Source: a virus. Taken from it: a stretch of DNA of 64,000 bases. Below the pieces are notes generated by a model, which was given only the letters and a program-made list of their open reading frames with translations, had not been told where the DNA came from and made no database searches. Within the stretch, counting starts at the first letter, position 1, and each line of letters opens with the position of its first letter. The position numbers were made by a program, and so were the translations under genes. Below, one piece after another: positions 39,055-44,815 of the stretch. The stretch spans positions 25,415 to 89,414 of IMG/VR virus record IMGVR_UViG_3300012936_000004, one strand, 5' to 3'.

Positions 39055-39261
39055 TTAAACTGAGTCTGCCCAGTAGTCATTCCAAAGAGCTGTATAGCCA
39101 ACTTCTTTGATATGATTTGCGTCATCTGATCCTTGAAGTAAATGTTCGTGCCCTTTCATTACTTCTTCCCATTCAGCAACACATTCACATTCGCCAATGG
39201 TTTTATGAGCTCTACTCCAAAAAATTTCAACATTATCAAGTATCCAATTACTCATTCCCAT
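39055..39261 (-). CDS. small protein, paralogue of the gene at 10425-10637
   Basis: 68 aa with NWILDN, W...IGECE and a final W-N-x-x-W, aligned with the 10425-10637 product. Acidic and helical; early class. Confidence 0.6.
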   Translation of the reverse strand: MGMSNWILDNVEIFWSRAHKTIGECECVAEWEEVMKGHEHLLQGSDDANHIKEVGYTALWNDYWADSV

Positions 39262-39272
39262 ATCTCACTCCT

Positions 39273-39473
39273 TTACACAAACTTTACTTCAACTATCTCT
39301 TTATCGTCCCATAAGATAATAGTTCTTCTACTTAATTGCTTGGACGATGTCCAAGTTTGAAACCAATGTCTTGCTTCTTCTTCTGTACATTCAACAATTG
39401 CATTCCACTCAGGAACAGTACCGCCTACCGCTTTACTTATCGTTCCAAATTGTGATGTAACTGACCAAGCCAT
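39273..39473 (-). CDS. small early protein, 66 aa
   Basis: Trp-rich, with ECTEEEARHWFQTWTSS that recalls NCTPEEAMSYAYRWTNN in the 114-aa gene at 10637-10981. The pair here (39055, 39273) thus parallels the pair at 10425/10637. SD AAGG; promoter at 39500. Confidence 0.55.
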   Translation of the reverse strand: MAWSVTSQFGTISKAVGGTVPEWNAIVECTEEEARHWFQTWTSSKQLSRRTIILWDDKEIVEVKFV

Positions 39474-39499
39474 TGTGTTTCCTTTTTACCTTCATATTA

Positions 39500-39528
39500 A
39501 ATATAGTGATTTTTAAACCGAATGTCAA
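39500..39528 (-). promoter_or_regulatory. early sigma70 promoter
   Basis: TTGACA, 17 nt, TATATT, minus strand; part of the repeated cassette. Confidence 0.7.
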
Positions 39529-39578
39529 CAGAAATCGTAAGAAAAGAAATGTGTGTTTTCAATGAGTTGTAATTTTTT
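39523..39578 (-). repeat. terminator-promoter cassette, copy 2
   Basis: Same order as copy 1 (11533-11582): A/T run, TTACAAC, TTGAAAACACACATTTC core, then the -35 box. A 25-base core is identical to copy 1. Confidence 0.6.
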
Positions 39579-39788
39579 TTAAGCGGCGTAACGCTTAACA
39601 GTATCGTAAGTCATTACTCCATTAAGCCAATTTTCAGCGGCATCTTGAACATAATGATAACTTTTATTAGGATATTCAATTTCACCAACTAATCTATTAT
39701 TTGAATAAAATGAACAATATAAAACTTCTTTGTGGAGGGATATGGTTGCCAATTTATCTTGGCTTTCGAACTTCTTAAGAATTTTCAT
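39579..39788 (-). CDS. small early protein, 69 aa
   Basis: Beta-rich first half (LATISLHKEVLYCSFYSNNRLVGEIEYP), then a helix. No family recognised. It overlaps the Lys-rich 58-aa gene by 14 bases. Confidence 0.5.
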   Translation of the reverse strand: MKILKKFESQDKLATISLHKEVLYCSFYSNNRLVGEIEYPNKSYHYVQDAAENWLNGVMTYDTVKRYAA

Positions 39789-39951
39789 TGGGATAATCTT
39801 TCTTTAGGTTTTTTGCTTCGTTGCGAAGCTGTTTAGTAGTACTACGTTTTATTTTTTGCTTTTTTATCTTTTGCTTTTTTGGATCAGTCGTGTAATCCTG
39901 TACTGTTTCATCAACAGTATTGTTCATAGGATAAAGAGTTTGTTTTTTCAT
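39775..39951 (-). CDS. Lys-rich small protein, 58 aa
   Basis: Short frame with dense lysines (DPKKQKIKKQKIKRSTTK), likely nucleic-acid binding or disordered. ATG overlaps the zinc-ribbon stop (ATGA). Confidence 0.5.
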   Translation of the reverse strand: MKKQTLYPMNNTVDETVQDYTTDPKKQKIKKQKIKRSTTKQLRNEAKNLKKDYPNENS

Positions 39952-40115
39952 TTGTCCGAATCATCTTTACTTACACGGCATTTTTTACCACAACTAGGGC
40001 AATGCAAAGACGCTCGGTCTATACAGTATTTTTCTTCCATAGTTGGGTAGGACCAGTAGTAATTGCATGAACTGCAAGTGAGATGCCAGATAATTTCTTT
40101 CTGAGCTCTTATCAT
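39948..40115 (-). CDS. zinc-ribbon protein, 55 aa
   Basis: CSSC (about 15-18) and CPSC (about 39-42) form a zinc ribbon. Start MIRAQKE chosen because a late box lies 5 nt upstream; a longer frame would extend through that box. Confidence 0.6.
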   Translation of the reverse strand: MIRAQKEIIWHLTCSSCNYYWSYPTMEEKYCIDRASLHCPSCGKKCRVSKDDSDK

Positions 40116-40120
40116 AAGTT

Positions 40121-40127
40121 TATTTAT
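40121..40127 (-). promoter_or_regulatory. late promoter box, 5 nt from ATG
   Basis: ATAAATA then AACTT then ATG of the zinc-ribbon gene, minus strand. Confidence 0.65.
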
Positions 40128-40315
40128 GTTTGGGGTGAATCTCGATAGACACAAATACCTTGCATACCAGGAGGAAAATATCCTTGTTCACCTCCGGCGG
40201 TTACTGCTAACTGTTCTCTGTCTGCAAAGCATTTGTACATTGTTCTATAATTTCCGACATCTGTGGCTTGAAGTTCTCCATTATCTAAAAATATAATAAA
40301 AACTAATGTCCACAT
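40124..40315 (-). CDS. small exported-type protein, 63 aa
   Basis: Short hydrophobic start (MWTLVFIIFL) that may be a truncated signal or anchor, then a Cys-containing domain (KCFADREQLAV, QGICVYRD). Follows the ncRNA/tRNA block. No family recognised. Confidence 0.5.
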   Translation of the reverse strand: MWTLVFIIFLDNGELQATDVGNYRTMYKCFADREQLAVTAGGEQGYFPPGMQGICVYRDSPQT

Positions 40316-40329
40316 GATGTATCCTGAAA

Positions 40330-40500
40330 ATAATATGTGTGGGGAGGGTTAGGATCCTCCAATGAGCCACTGCCAGTACTACCTGTGCTATCCTGGACTC
40401 ATACATGCCTGCATCTGCTAAGACGAACCGCTAAGTTCCTTTGGCATTACCTTAGCCCCATACTGTAAGGGCTTATTCAGTCACCACGATCCATGACCCG
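40330..40500 (-). ncRNA. candidate structured RNA in the tRNA cluster
   Basis: No supported gene. Several strong local stems can be drawn on the minus strand: ATGAG/CTCAT enclosing CCAG/CTGG, GGAGG/CCTCC, AGCCC/GGGCT and CTAAG/CTTAG. T4 tRNA clusters also contain stable RNAs of unknown function, so an analogue is plausible. It could instead be a processed spacer. Confidence 0.35.
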
Positions 40501-40515
40501 TCGGTCTGGAAATTC

Positions 40516-40605
40516 TGGCGGACAGTCAGGGATTCGAACCCTGGGAAGGCGTTAACCTTCGTCGGTTTAGTAGACCGGTGCTTTAAACCTCTCAGCCAAC
40601 TGTCC
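40516..40605 (-). tRNA. tRNA-Ser (anticodon reads ACU)
   Basis: Class II tRNA, 90 nt with encoded CCA and G73. Acceptor GGACAGT/ACTGTCC, Ser-type D arm and long variable arm, T arm intact. The anticodon loop is CTACTAA where the E. coli Ser-GCU loop is CTGCTAA, giving ACU, an A34 rarely seen in bacteria. The top anticodon-stem pair is C-A. Confidence 0.85.
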
Positions 40606-40611
40606 AACAAC

Positions 40612-40698
40612 TTAAAAATGTACACTCACTTGTAACCTTTCGGGCTCTCGTCCCATACACTGGAAAGTAGGTGTATCTACTCTGGTGTACATTTTTAA
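40612..40698 (-). ncRNA. structured RNA with 14-bp closing stem and possible pseudoknot
   Basis: A perfect 14-base inverted repeat (TTAAAAATGTACAC at 40612-40625 and complement at 40685-40698) closes the element. Inside, ATACAC/GTGTAT forms a hairpin whose loop CTTTCC can pair with downstream GAAAGG, plus a GGG/CCC st hairpin (GGGACGAGAGCCC). It sits between tRNA-Ser and an early promoter. It does not fit a tRNA or a ribozyme class I know. Confidence 0.5.
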
Positions 40699-40710
40699 AT
40701 TGTTAAGTTT

Positions 40711-40738
40711 AAATTAACATCTATTCTTTTGTTGTCAA
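40711..40738 (-). promoter_or_regulatory. early sigma70 promoter inside the tRNA cluster
   Basis: TTGACA, 16 nt, TAATTT on the minus strand, about 13 nt before the structured RNA; would also read tRNA-Ser. Confidence 0.55.
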
Positions 40739-40747
40739 CCTTTTTTT

Positions 40748-40824
40748 TGGAGTGGGTGACTGGACTCGAACCAGCATAACACGGATTTGCAATCCGGTCC
40801 GTAACCAATTCCGGACACACCCAC
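40748..40824 (-). tRNA. tRNA-Cys (GCA)
   Basis: Acceptor GTGGGTG/CACCCAC, U73 and encoded CCA; anticodon loop TTGCAAA; T arm CTGGTTCGAGTCCAG. Standard class I fold. Confidence 0.9.
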
Positions 40825-40829
40825 TTAAT

Positions 40830-40916
40830 TGGTACCTCCTGCCAGACTCGAACTGGCACGCTATATTCAGCGACAGATTTTAAGTCTGTTGTGTCTACCT
40901 ATTCCACCAAGGAGGC
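40830..40916 (-). tRNA. tRNA-Leu (UAA)
   Basis: Class II; acceptor GCCTCCT/AGGAGGT, A73, encoded CCA; anticodon loop CTTAAAA; long variable arm. It reads UUA, frequent in this AT-rich genome. Confidence 0.9.
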
Positions 40917-40917
40917 T

Positions 40918-41002
40918 TGGCACAGGTGGCGAGATTCGAACTCGCTCAGCTTACGCACTGGTTTTGGAGACCAGCATACCTCTCCAACTGTATCGCACCT
41001 GC
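40918..41002 (-). tRNA. tRNA-Trp (CCA) with an enlarged variable loop
   Basis: Acceptor GCAGGTG/CACCTGT, G73 as in bacterial tRNA-Trp, encoded CCA; anticodon stem-loop CTGGT-CTCCAAA-ACCAG. The variable region is 12 nt (TGCGTAAGCTGA) instead of the usual 4-5. One base separates it from tRNA-Leu. Confidence 0.85.
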
Positions 41003-41009
41003 ATTATTA

Positions 41010-41084
41010 TGGTAGCCCGTAGGGGAATCGAACCCCTCTTTCAAGGTTGAAAACCTTGCGTCCTAACCGATAGACGAACGGGCC
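41010..41084 (-). tRNA. tRNA-Glu (UUC)
   Basis: Acceptor GGCCCGT/ACGGGCT, A73, encoded CCA; anticodon loop TTTTCAA; T arm GGGGTTCGATTCCCC. First tRNA of the cluster; its 5' end overlaps the end of the 61-aa CDS. Confidence 0.9.
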
Positions 41085-41248
41085 ATAGAATTATAAGTTT
41101 CCTCTAGTTCTTGTTTACGTTGTGTCATCCAACTAATCGCTGTATGAATGTGTCCAGTGTCGTGAGGTTGTAATTGGCTCTTAGCAAACTCAATCTCTTT
41201 ATCAATTACATCTATAACAAATGCAAGTTCTACTTCACTATCATACAT
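41063..41248 (-). CDS. small conserved protein, 61 aa
   Basis: Helical, with SQLQPHDTGHIHTAISWMTQRKQEL, a pattern I recall from other marine phages. Its last codons and stop lie inside tRNA-Glu (22-base overlap). It overlaps the 97-aa gene upstream by 8 bases. Function unknown. Confidence 0.6.
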   Translation of the reverse strand: MYDSEVELAFVIDVIDKEIEFAKSQLQPHDTGHIHTAISWMTQRKQELEETYNSMARSSIG

Positions 41249-41534
41249 TCGATTGTACCGGATCCTCTTTTGTTATTGTATATAACTTTTTAATGATACT
41301 GTCAACATCTTTTTCACTTAGAAATCCTTTTACAGTATCACCTTCTTCAGTGATCCCAGGTAACTCTATCATGTTATCATTTTTGAATACACCAATTTCA
41401 TACAGCCCTTTTTTACCGCCATATGAAAATTGATGGCTAACAACACTGAGTTCATATTGGTCGCCAAACTTTAACAACACCTGAGTGCCTCCATAATCTC
41501 TCAGAGGCTGTTGTTTAAAATTTCCTAGTTTCAT
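41241..41534 (-). CDS. uncharacterised early protein, 97 aa
   Basis: Strand-rich (TQVLLKFGDQYELSVVSHQFSYGG), helical end. Overlaps both neighbours by 4-8 bases. No family recognised. Confidence 0.55.
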   Translation of the reverse strand: MKLGNFKQQPLRDYGGTQVLLKFGDQYELSVVSHQFSYGGKKGLYEIGVFKNDNMIELPGITEEGDTVKGFLSEKDVDSIIKKLYTITKEDPVQSNV

Positions 41535-41824
41535 GCCGCTACCTTTCCGACGATCATTGAGGTTGGTACACGTGTTACGGTACGACCAAACGGAGTAGCG
41601 CCGCCGGCTACAACTTCAACTGTTTTTTGATTCATCTTAGTAATTGTACCAGTATGAACAAGCCCACGTGATTCCCATTGGATAGTATCACCTTTTTTCA
41701 AACCACGTTTGGCTTGAGAACCAATATAGTTCATTTGGCGTTTCCACTCTTGTGCAAGAACATTAAGATCGGATTGAGATGAAATTTTACGAATTGCATC
41801 AATTGCATTTTGAAGATTTGACAT
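41531..41824 (-). CDS. small protein with SH3/KOW-like half, 97 aa
   Basis: Helical first half; second half LKKGDTIQWESRGLVHTGTITKMNQKTVEVVAGG reads as an SH3-like barrel, possibly RNA or protein binding. Coupled to both neighbours. Confidence 0.55.
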   Translation of the reverse strand: MSNLQNAIDAIRKISSQSDLNVLAQEWKRQMNYIGSQAKRGLKKGDTIQWESRGLVHTGTITKMNQKTVEVVAGGATPFGRTVTRVPTSMIVGKVAA

Positions 41825-42015
41825 TAGTTTATAAACTCCAATACTTGTTCATGAACGAACATTTGATTTTCATTAATGGCTTCCAATTCTTCCATTGTAG
41901 CTTCTACGCCATCAATTTCAGCCTCTGCGATAAAAGCATCACAAAATTTTGGATAGTCCGCCATGTCGACCTGATCGACACATATTACATTTACTTTATC
42001 AAAATCTATTTTCAT
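41824..42015 (-). CDS. small acidic protein, 63 aa
   Basis: Very acidic (FIAEAEIDGVEATMEELEAINE), mixed alpha/beta. Single-base overlaps with both neighbours. No family recognised. Confidence 0.5.
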   Translation of the reverse strand: MKIDFDKVNVICVDQVDMADYPKFCDAFIAEAEIDGVEATMEELEAINENQMFVHEQVLEFIN

Positions 42016-42437
42016 TACGCCGCCTCCTCAACGGTGTTACATATATAAGGTTTATTCCACTGACCAACATTGATATCAAGATAATATGCAGTATCAAAAT
42101 AGTCAGTCATTGCATCAGAATTATCGTACCACTTTGTACCTTTCATAGCTTGAACAAGTTCTGCAATGAACGGTTCTGCTTCGCCATAAAACTCTGGATA
42201 AAACTGGTTAACTTGAACATATCCATCATTTGGATGATAATTGGTACCTCGCCGCTCTGCAATTTCTTTATTGCGAGCATTTGCCATGCTAATAAAATCA
42301 GCAGTACCTTCTTTAATATTAACAACAAGTGTGCTATGATTATGTACAGCTACGGAACCTTTATATCCGTGCTTTTTAAGAACTGCTTTAATACCTGGTG
42401 CTAGTTCTTTTTTCATTTCTTGTGATACATATGCCAT
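42015..42437 (-). CDS. LPD29-like protein, 140 aa
   Basis: Begins MAYVSQEMKKELAPGIKAVLKKHG and contains AVHNHSTLVVNIK and DINVGQWNKPY, matching my memory of the LPD29 (polyvalent-protein-associated) domain found as a small protein in phages and plasmids. Role unknown. Early promoter at 42471. Confidence 0.65.
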   Translation of the reverse strand: MAYVSQEMKKELAPGIKAVLKKHGYKGSVAVHNHSTLVVNIKEGTADFISMANARNKEIAERRGTNYHPNDGYVQVNQFYPEFYGEAEPFIAELVQAMKGTKWYDNSDAMTDYFDTAYYLDINVGQWNKPYICNTVEEAA

Positions 42438-42470
42438 TTGCTAACTCCTGTTTGCTTAACTTATACATAT

Positions 42471-42499
42471 AATATAAGCATGATGTCTTGGTTTGTCAA
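42471..42499 (-). promoter_or_regulatory. early sigma70 promoter
   Basis: TTGACA, 17 nt, TATATT, minus strand; leader about 25-30 nt. Confidence 0.7.
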
Positions 42500-42507
42500 T
42501 ACCTAAT

Positions 42508-42882
42508 TTAACTTTTTTTAAACTTTTTTAGCATTTTTTCTTGCTCTGCATACGCTTCAATCTCCCAAGGACGATCCATGTATGCAATATCGCTAACTTC
42601 AAACATAGGAAATTCTTTTAATACATCTTGTTTAACATGTACAAATTCATGAAAGATTGCTGTAACTAAATCTTCATAACTCAATCCACGTTTAACACGG
42701 ATTTCATATTCACGATCATCGTCACCTTCTAAACAATCAGCTTCTACATCTAAATGCTTGGTAATCTCTACGTCTATTGCTAGTTTACGATGCTTTGGTA
42801 ACCAGTACTTTTTAGCAAACCAAAGTGCTTCAGTAACTGCTTGTCTTTCTTTTTTAGTACCGCCGATTACACTATAAAGCAT
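42508..42882 (-). CDS. SprT-like zinc metallopeptidase
   Basis: 124 aa. HEFVH (78-82) is the HExxH zinc site, with a downstream Glu in RPWEIEAYAEQE as likely third ligand. SprT-like folds cleave proteins, some at DNA-protein crosslinks. The target is unknown. SD present; promoter at 42905. Confidence 0.7.
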   Translation of the reverse strand: MLYSVIGGTKKERQAVTEALWFAKKYWLPKHRKLAIDVEITKHLDVEADCLEGDDDREYEIRVKRGLSYEDLVTAIFHEFVHVKQDVLKEFPMFEVSDIAYMDRPWEIEAYAEQEKMLKKFKKS

Positions 42883-42904
42883 TAATGTCTCCTTCTACAT
42901 ATAT

Positions 42905-42933
42905 AATATAGTGATTATAAATTCAGAAGTCAA
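42905..42933 (-). promoter_or_regulatory. early sigma70 promoter
   Basis: TTGACT, 17 nt, TATATT, minus strand; part of the third terminator-promoter cassette. Confidence 0.7.
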
Positions 42934-42983
42934 TAAAAAAGTGCAGAAAAGAATCCTGCACTTTCAATAGTTTGTAATTTTTT
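42934..42983 (-). terminator. intrinsic terminator in cassette copy 3
   Basis: AGTGCAG/CTGCACT stem followed by TTTTTTATT on the minus strand (42934-42962), preceded by the TTACAA / ATTGAAA boxes seen in the other two cassette copies. It ends the NfuA-like transcript just before the next promoter. Confidence 0.75.
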
Positions 42984-43298
42984 TTAGTAATAATCACCAT
43001 AACCAGCACCTGGACCGGCACTGTAGTAAGGATTATTATAGTTTGGATCATCCATACCGTCAACGGCAGTAACTTCAGGTACATAATGCTTGAGCATATT
43101 TTCTACACCCATTTTTAGTGTCATACTACTACTAGCACAGCCTGAACATCCTCCTTGTAATAGCACTAATACACGACCAGATTCTACATCAAAGTCTTGT
43201 AATTCGATCATACCACCATGTCCTGCAACTGCGGGGTTAATGTTTTCCTCGATAATAGTGCTTATTTGTTCAATGATTTCTTCTTTTGTACGTTCCAT
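42984..43298 (-). CDS. NfuA/NifU-like Fe-S scaffold protein
   Basis: 104 aa from MERTKEE, chosen because a late box lies 5 nt upstream and a longer frame runs into a tRNA. The core matches the NifU C-terminal domain: INPAVAGHGGMIELQDF and GGCSGCASSSMTLK with the CxxC pair (51, 54). It builds or carries [4Fe-4S] clusters. A Gly/Tyr/Asn-rich tail is extra to the family. A late gene in a unit with the Asn-anticodon tRNA and the AsnRS-like gene. Confidence 0.85.
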   Translation of the reverse strand: MERTKEEIIEQISTIIEENINPAVAGHGGMIELQDFDVESGRVLVLLQGGCSGCASSSMTLKMGVENMLKHYVPEVTAVDGMDDPNYNNPYYSAGPGAGYGDYY

Positions 43299-43303
43299 AA
43301 TAC

Positions 43304-43309
43304 TATTTA
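43304..43309 (-). promoter_or_regulatory. late promoter box, 5 nt from ATG
   Basis: CTAAATA then GTATT then ATG, minus strand; wedged between tRNA 3' end and the NfuA start. Confidence 0.65.
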
Positions 43310-43312
43310 GTT

Positions 43313-43414
43313 TGGCTCTGGGGGGAGGATTCGAACCTCCACGGTAAATATATTGCAGTATATTAAACCACACGATAAACAGTCGTGCGTGTCTACCATT
43401 TCCACCACCCCAGA
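43313..43414 (-). tRNA. class II tRNA with Asn anticodon (GUU)
   Basis: 102 nt with encoded CCA. Acceptor TCTGGGG/CCCCAGA with U1-A72 and G73, as in tRNA-Asn. D arm GTGGAAATGGTAGACAC as in tRNA-Leu. Anticodon stem CACGA/TCGTG with loop CTGTTTA, nearly the tRNA-Asn loop (CTGTTAA), giving GUU. Very long variable arm of 30 nt (TGGTTTAATATACTGC...). T arm GGAGG/CCTCC. Position 37 is U, normally a purine. It looks like a chimera of Leu body and Asn identity elements. Confidence 0.8.
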
Positions 43415-43422
43415 ATATTGGG

Positions 43423-44265
43423 TTAAGCCGCTATGGCTAACTCTTGTTTTTTATCTAATGCCGCAATCATACGTGTCATACCAATGCCACCGCCAACTCT
43501 TTGGAAGAAGTCAAACTCTAAGAACTTTTCTAGTTCTGCTTCTACTCTATCTTTACCAAATAGTTTGTAAAGTAGTTCAGCATATTCTCCGTCTACAATG
43601 CTATGAAATGTATCACGCATCATATCTACATCACAACTACGTTCTGCTGATCCTATAGTTTCCATGCCTCCTAATATAACATCCATCTTCTTGGCAGTTA
43701 TACCATCGTCATTTCTACTCATATTCCAGAACGGACTTGTCATTTCAGGAAAGTTTGTTATTAATGTTGAACCAAAACGTTCAAACATTTTAGTTTCATG
43801 GGTAGCATCCATTTCAATATTTTTGCCTATTTGAAAATGATCTTGCCATTCTGCATAAGTCTTTTCTGTAAGCGGATCAAAGCCTAAGTATTCACATAGT
43901 TCATACTCCATTGCTTTTAGATCATCTACACTACCTGGCATTTCAAATTCGAACATTGGAAATATTATATCGTGTCTGCCTGGAATAGCATTAGGCTCTT
44001 GTCTATAAGACGTTGACACACAAAAAAAGCCCTTCGAATCGGGCTTAGTAAGTAATTCATGTTCTAACCACATCTGTCCCGTTTGCGGTAGAGGCCATAC
44101 TTCGCCTGCATAATTGTATGTTGCTACATTGAACGGATCTTCACATGCGGCTAAGATACTTAAACGGTTTTGAGTATGTACTTCTTCAAATCCTTTGTCC
44201 AAAAAAAAGGACCTCAAAAGGCCTACTGTGTGTGTAAATTTTGTTGGTGATATTAATTGCGTCAT
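43423..44265 (-). CDS. AsnRS/AspRS-like class II synthetase core without anticodon-binding domain
   Basis: 280 aa. Class IIb catalytic motifs: motif 2 SYRQEP...GRH...FPMFEFE (Arg88, Glu90, Arg97-His98), the ILGGMETIGSAERS segment, and motif 3 VGGGIGMTRM with Arg265. The N-terminal OB-fold that reads the anticodon is absent (full AsnRS is about 460 aa), as in archaeal asparagine synthetase AS-AR and EpmA. It could make asparagine, charge the adjacent tRNA, or modify another target. The tRNA lies 8 bases downstream. SD AAAGGAG. Confidence 0.7.
   Translation of the reverse strand: MTQLISPTKFTHTVGLLRSFFLDKGFEEVHTQNRLSILAACEDPFNVATYNYAGEVWPLPQTGQMWLEHELLTKPDSKGFFCVSTSYRQEPNAIPGRHDIIFPMFEFEMPGSVDDLKAMEYELCEYLGFDPLTEKTYAEWQDHFQIGKNIEMDATHETKMFERFGSTLITNFPEMTSPFWNMSRNDDGITAKKMDVILGGMETIGSAERSCDVDMMRDTFHSIVDGEYAELLYKLFGKDRVEAELEKFLEFDFFQRVGGGIGMTRMIAALDKKQELAIAA
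44022..44046 (-). terminator. terminator-like hairpin inside the AsnRS-like gene
   Basis: AAGCCC-gattcgaa-GGGCTT followed by a run of seven U on the minus strand, about 220 nt into the coding sequence. It has the form of an intrinsic terminator and could limit read-through to the tRNA and NfuA-like gene. Confidence 0.45.
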
Positions 44266-44392
44266 TTTTTTTCTCCTTTTAGTATTTTAGCCTAAAAAAA
44301 AATTACTACTGTCGTAGTTCTTTTGTTCAACCTAAAAAAAATATGCTCAAAAAAATTTGAGAGACGTTATGTCATCGAGTTATTTATCAAAG
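44266..44392 (-). promoter_or_regulatory. U-tract-rich leader with late box
   Basis: A late box ATAAATA (44381-44387) starts a leader of about 110 nt with three U-runs of 7-9 and a CTCAAA/TTTGAG hairpin. A weak sigma70 candidate (TTGAAC...AGTAAT) lies inside. No gene seen. Confidence 0.5.
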
Positions 44393-44815
44393 TTATAACT
44401 TTTTAATTCTATTTGTATGACGTCCGCCTTCAAACTCTGTGTTGAGAAATGTTTCAACAATATTAGTTATCCAAGATGGATCTGTTACTCTTGCTCCTAA
44501 GCATAATATATTTGCGTTATTATGTTTTCTAGTAAGCATTGCTGTCTGTGTATCTTTACAGAGTCCTGCTCGTATTGTTGAATAACGGTTAGCCGCTATA
44601 CTCATACCAATTCCTGTACCGCAAACAAGAATGCCAAAGTCAGCACTTGTATCGGATACCAAACTACATACATGTTTAGCGAAATCCGGATAATCACAAC
44701 TATCTTCACTATAACAACCACAGTCTACAATGATATGTTTTTGATCTTTTAACCAATCTACTATTGCTTGTTTTATTTTGTAACCTCCATGGTCACTTGC
44801 TATTGCTATATTCAT
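44393..44815 (-). CDS. rpiB: ribose-5-phosphate isomerase B
   Basis: 140 aa, family length. SDHGG (7-11), catalytic Cys65 in VCGTGIGMSIAANR, and His98 in TRKHNNANILCLGAR. It interconverts ribulose-5-P and ribose-5-P, feeding PRPP and nucleotide synthesis. It overlaps uvsY by 4 bases, so it is expressed with recombination genes. Confidence 0.92.
   Translation of the reverse strand: MNIAIASDHGGYKIKQAIVDWLKDQKHIIVDCGCYSEDSCDYPDFAKHVCSLVSDTSADFGILVCGTGIGMSIAANRYSTIRAGLCKDTQTAMLTRKHNNANILCLGARVTDPSWITNIVETFLNTEFEGGRHTNRIKKL

Noticed and set aside
40330-40500. tmRNA
   Set aside because: No tag frame ending in Ala-Ala, no alanine-type acceptor with G-U pair, and no convincing T-loop.
40612-40698. 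Hammerhead, pistol or twister ribozyme
   Set aside because: Neither strand has CUGANGA with GAAA, nor the conserved pistol or twister cores; only the topology is suggestive.
40829-41050. Plus-strand ORF of 73 aa
   Set aside because: It runs antisense through tRNA-Leu, tRNA-Trp and most of tRNA-Glu; the reading frame is a shadow of conserved tRNA sequence.
43299-43373. N-terminal extension of the NfuA-like frame
   Set aside because: It would translate through a late promoter box and into the 3' half of a tRNA; the ATG at 43298 has the fixed 5-nt late-box spacing.
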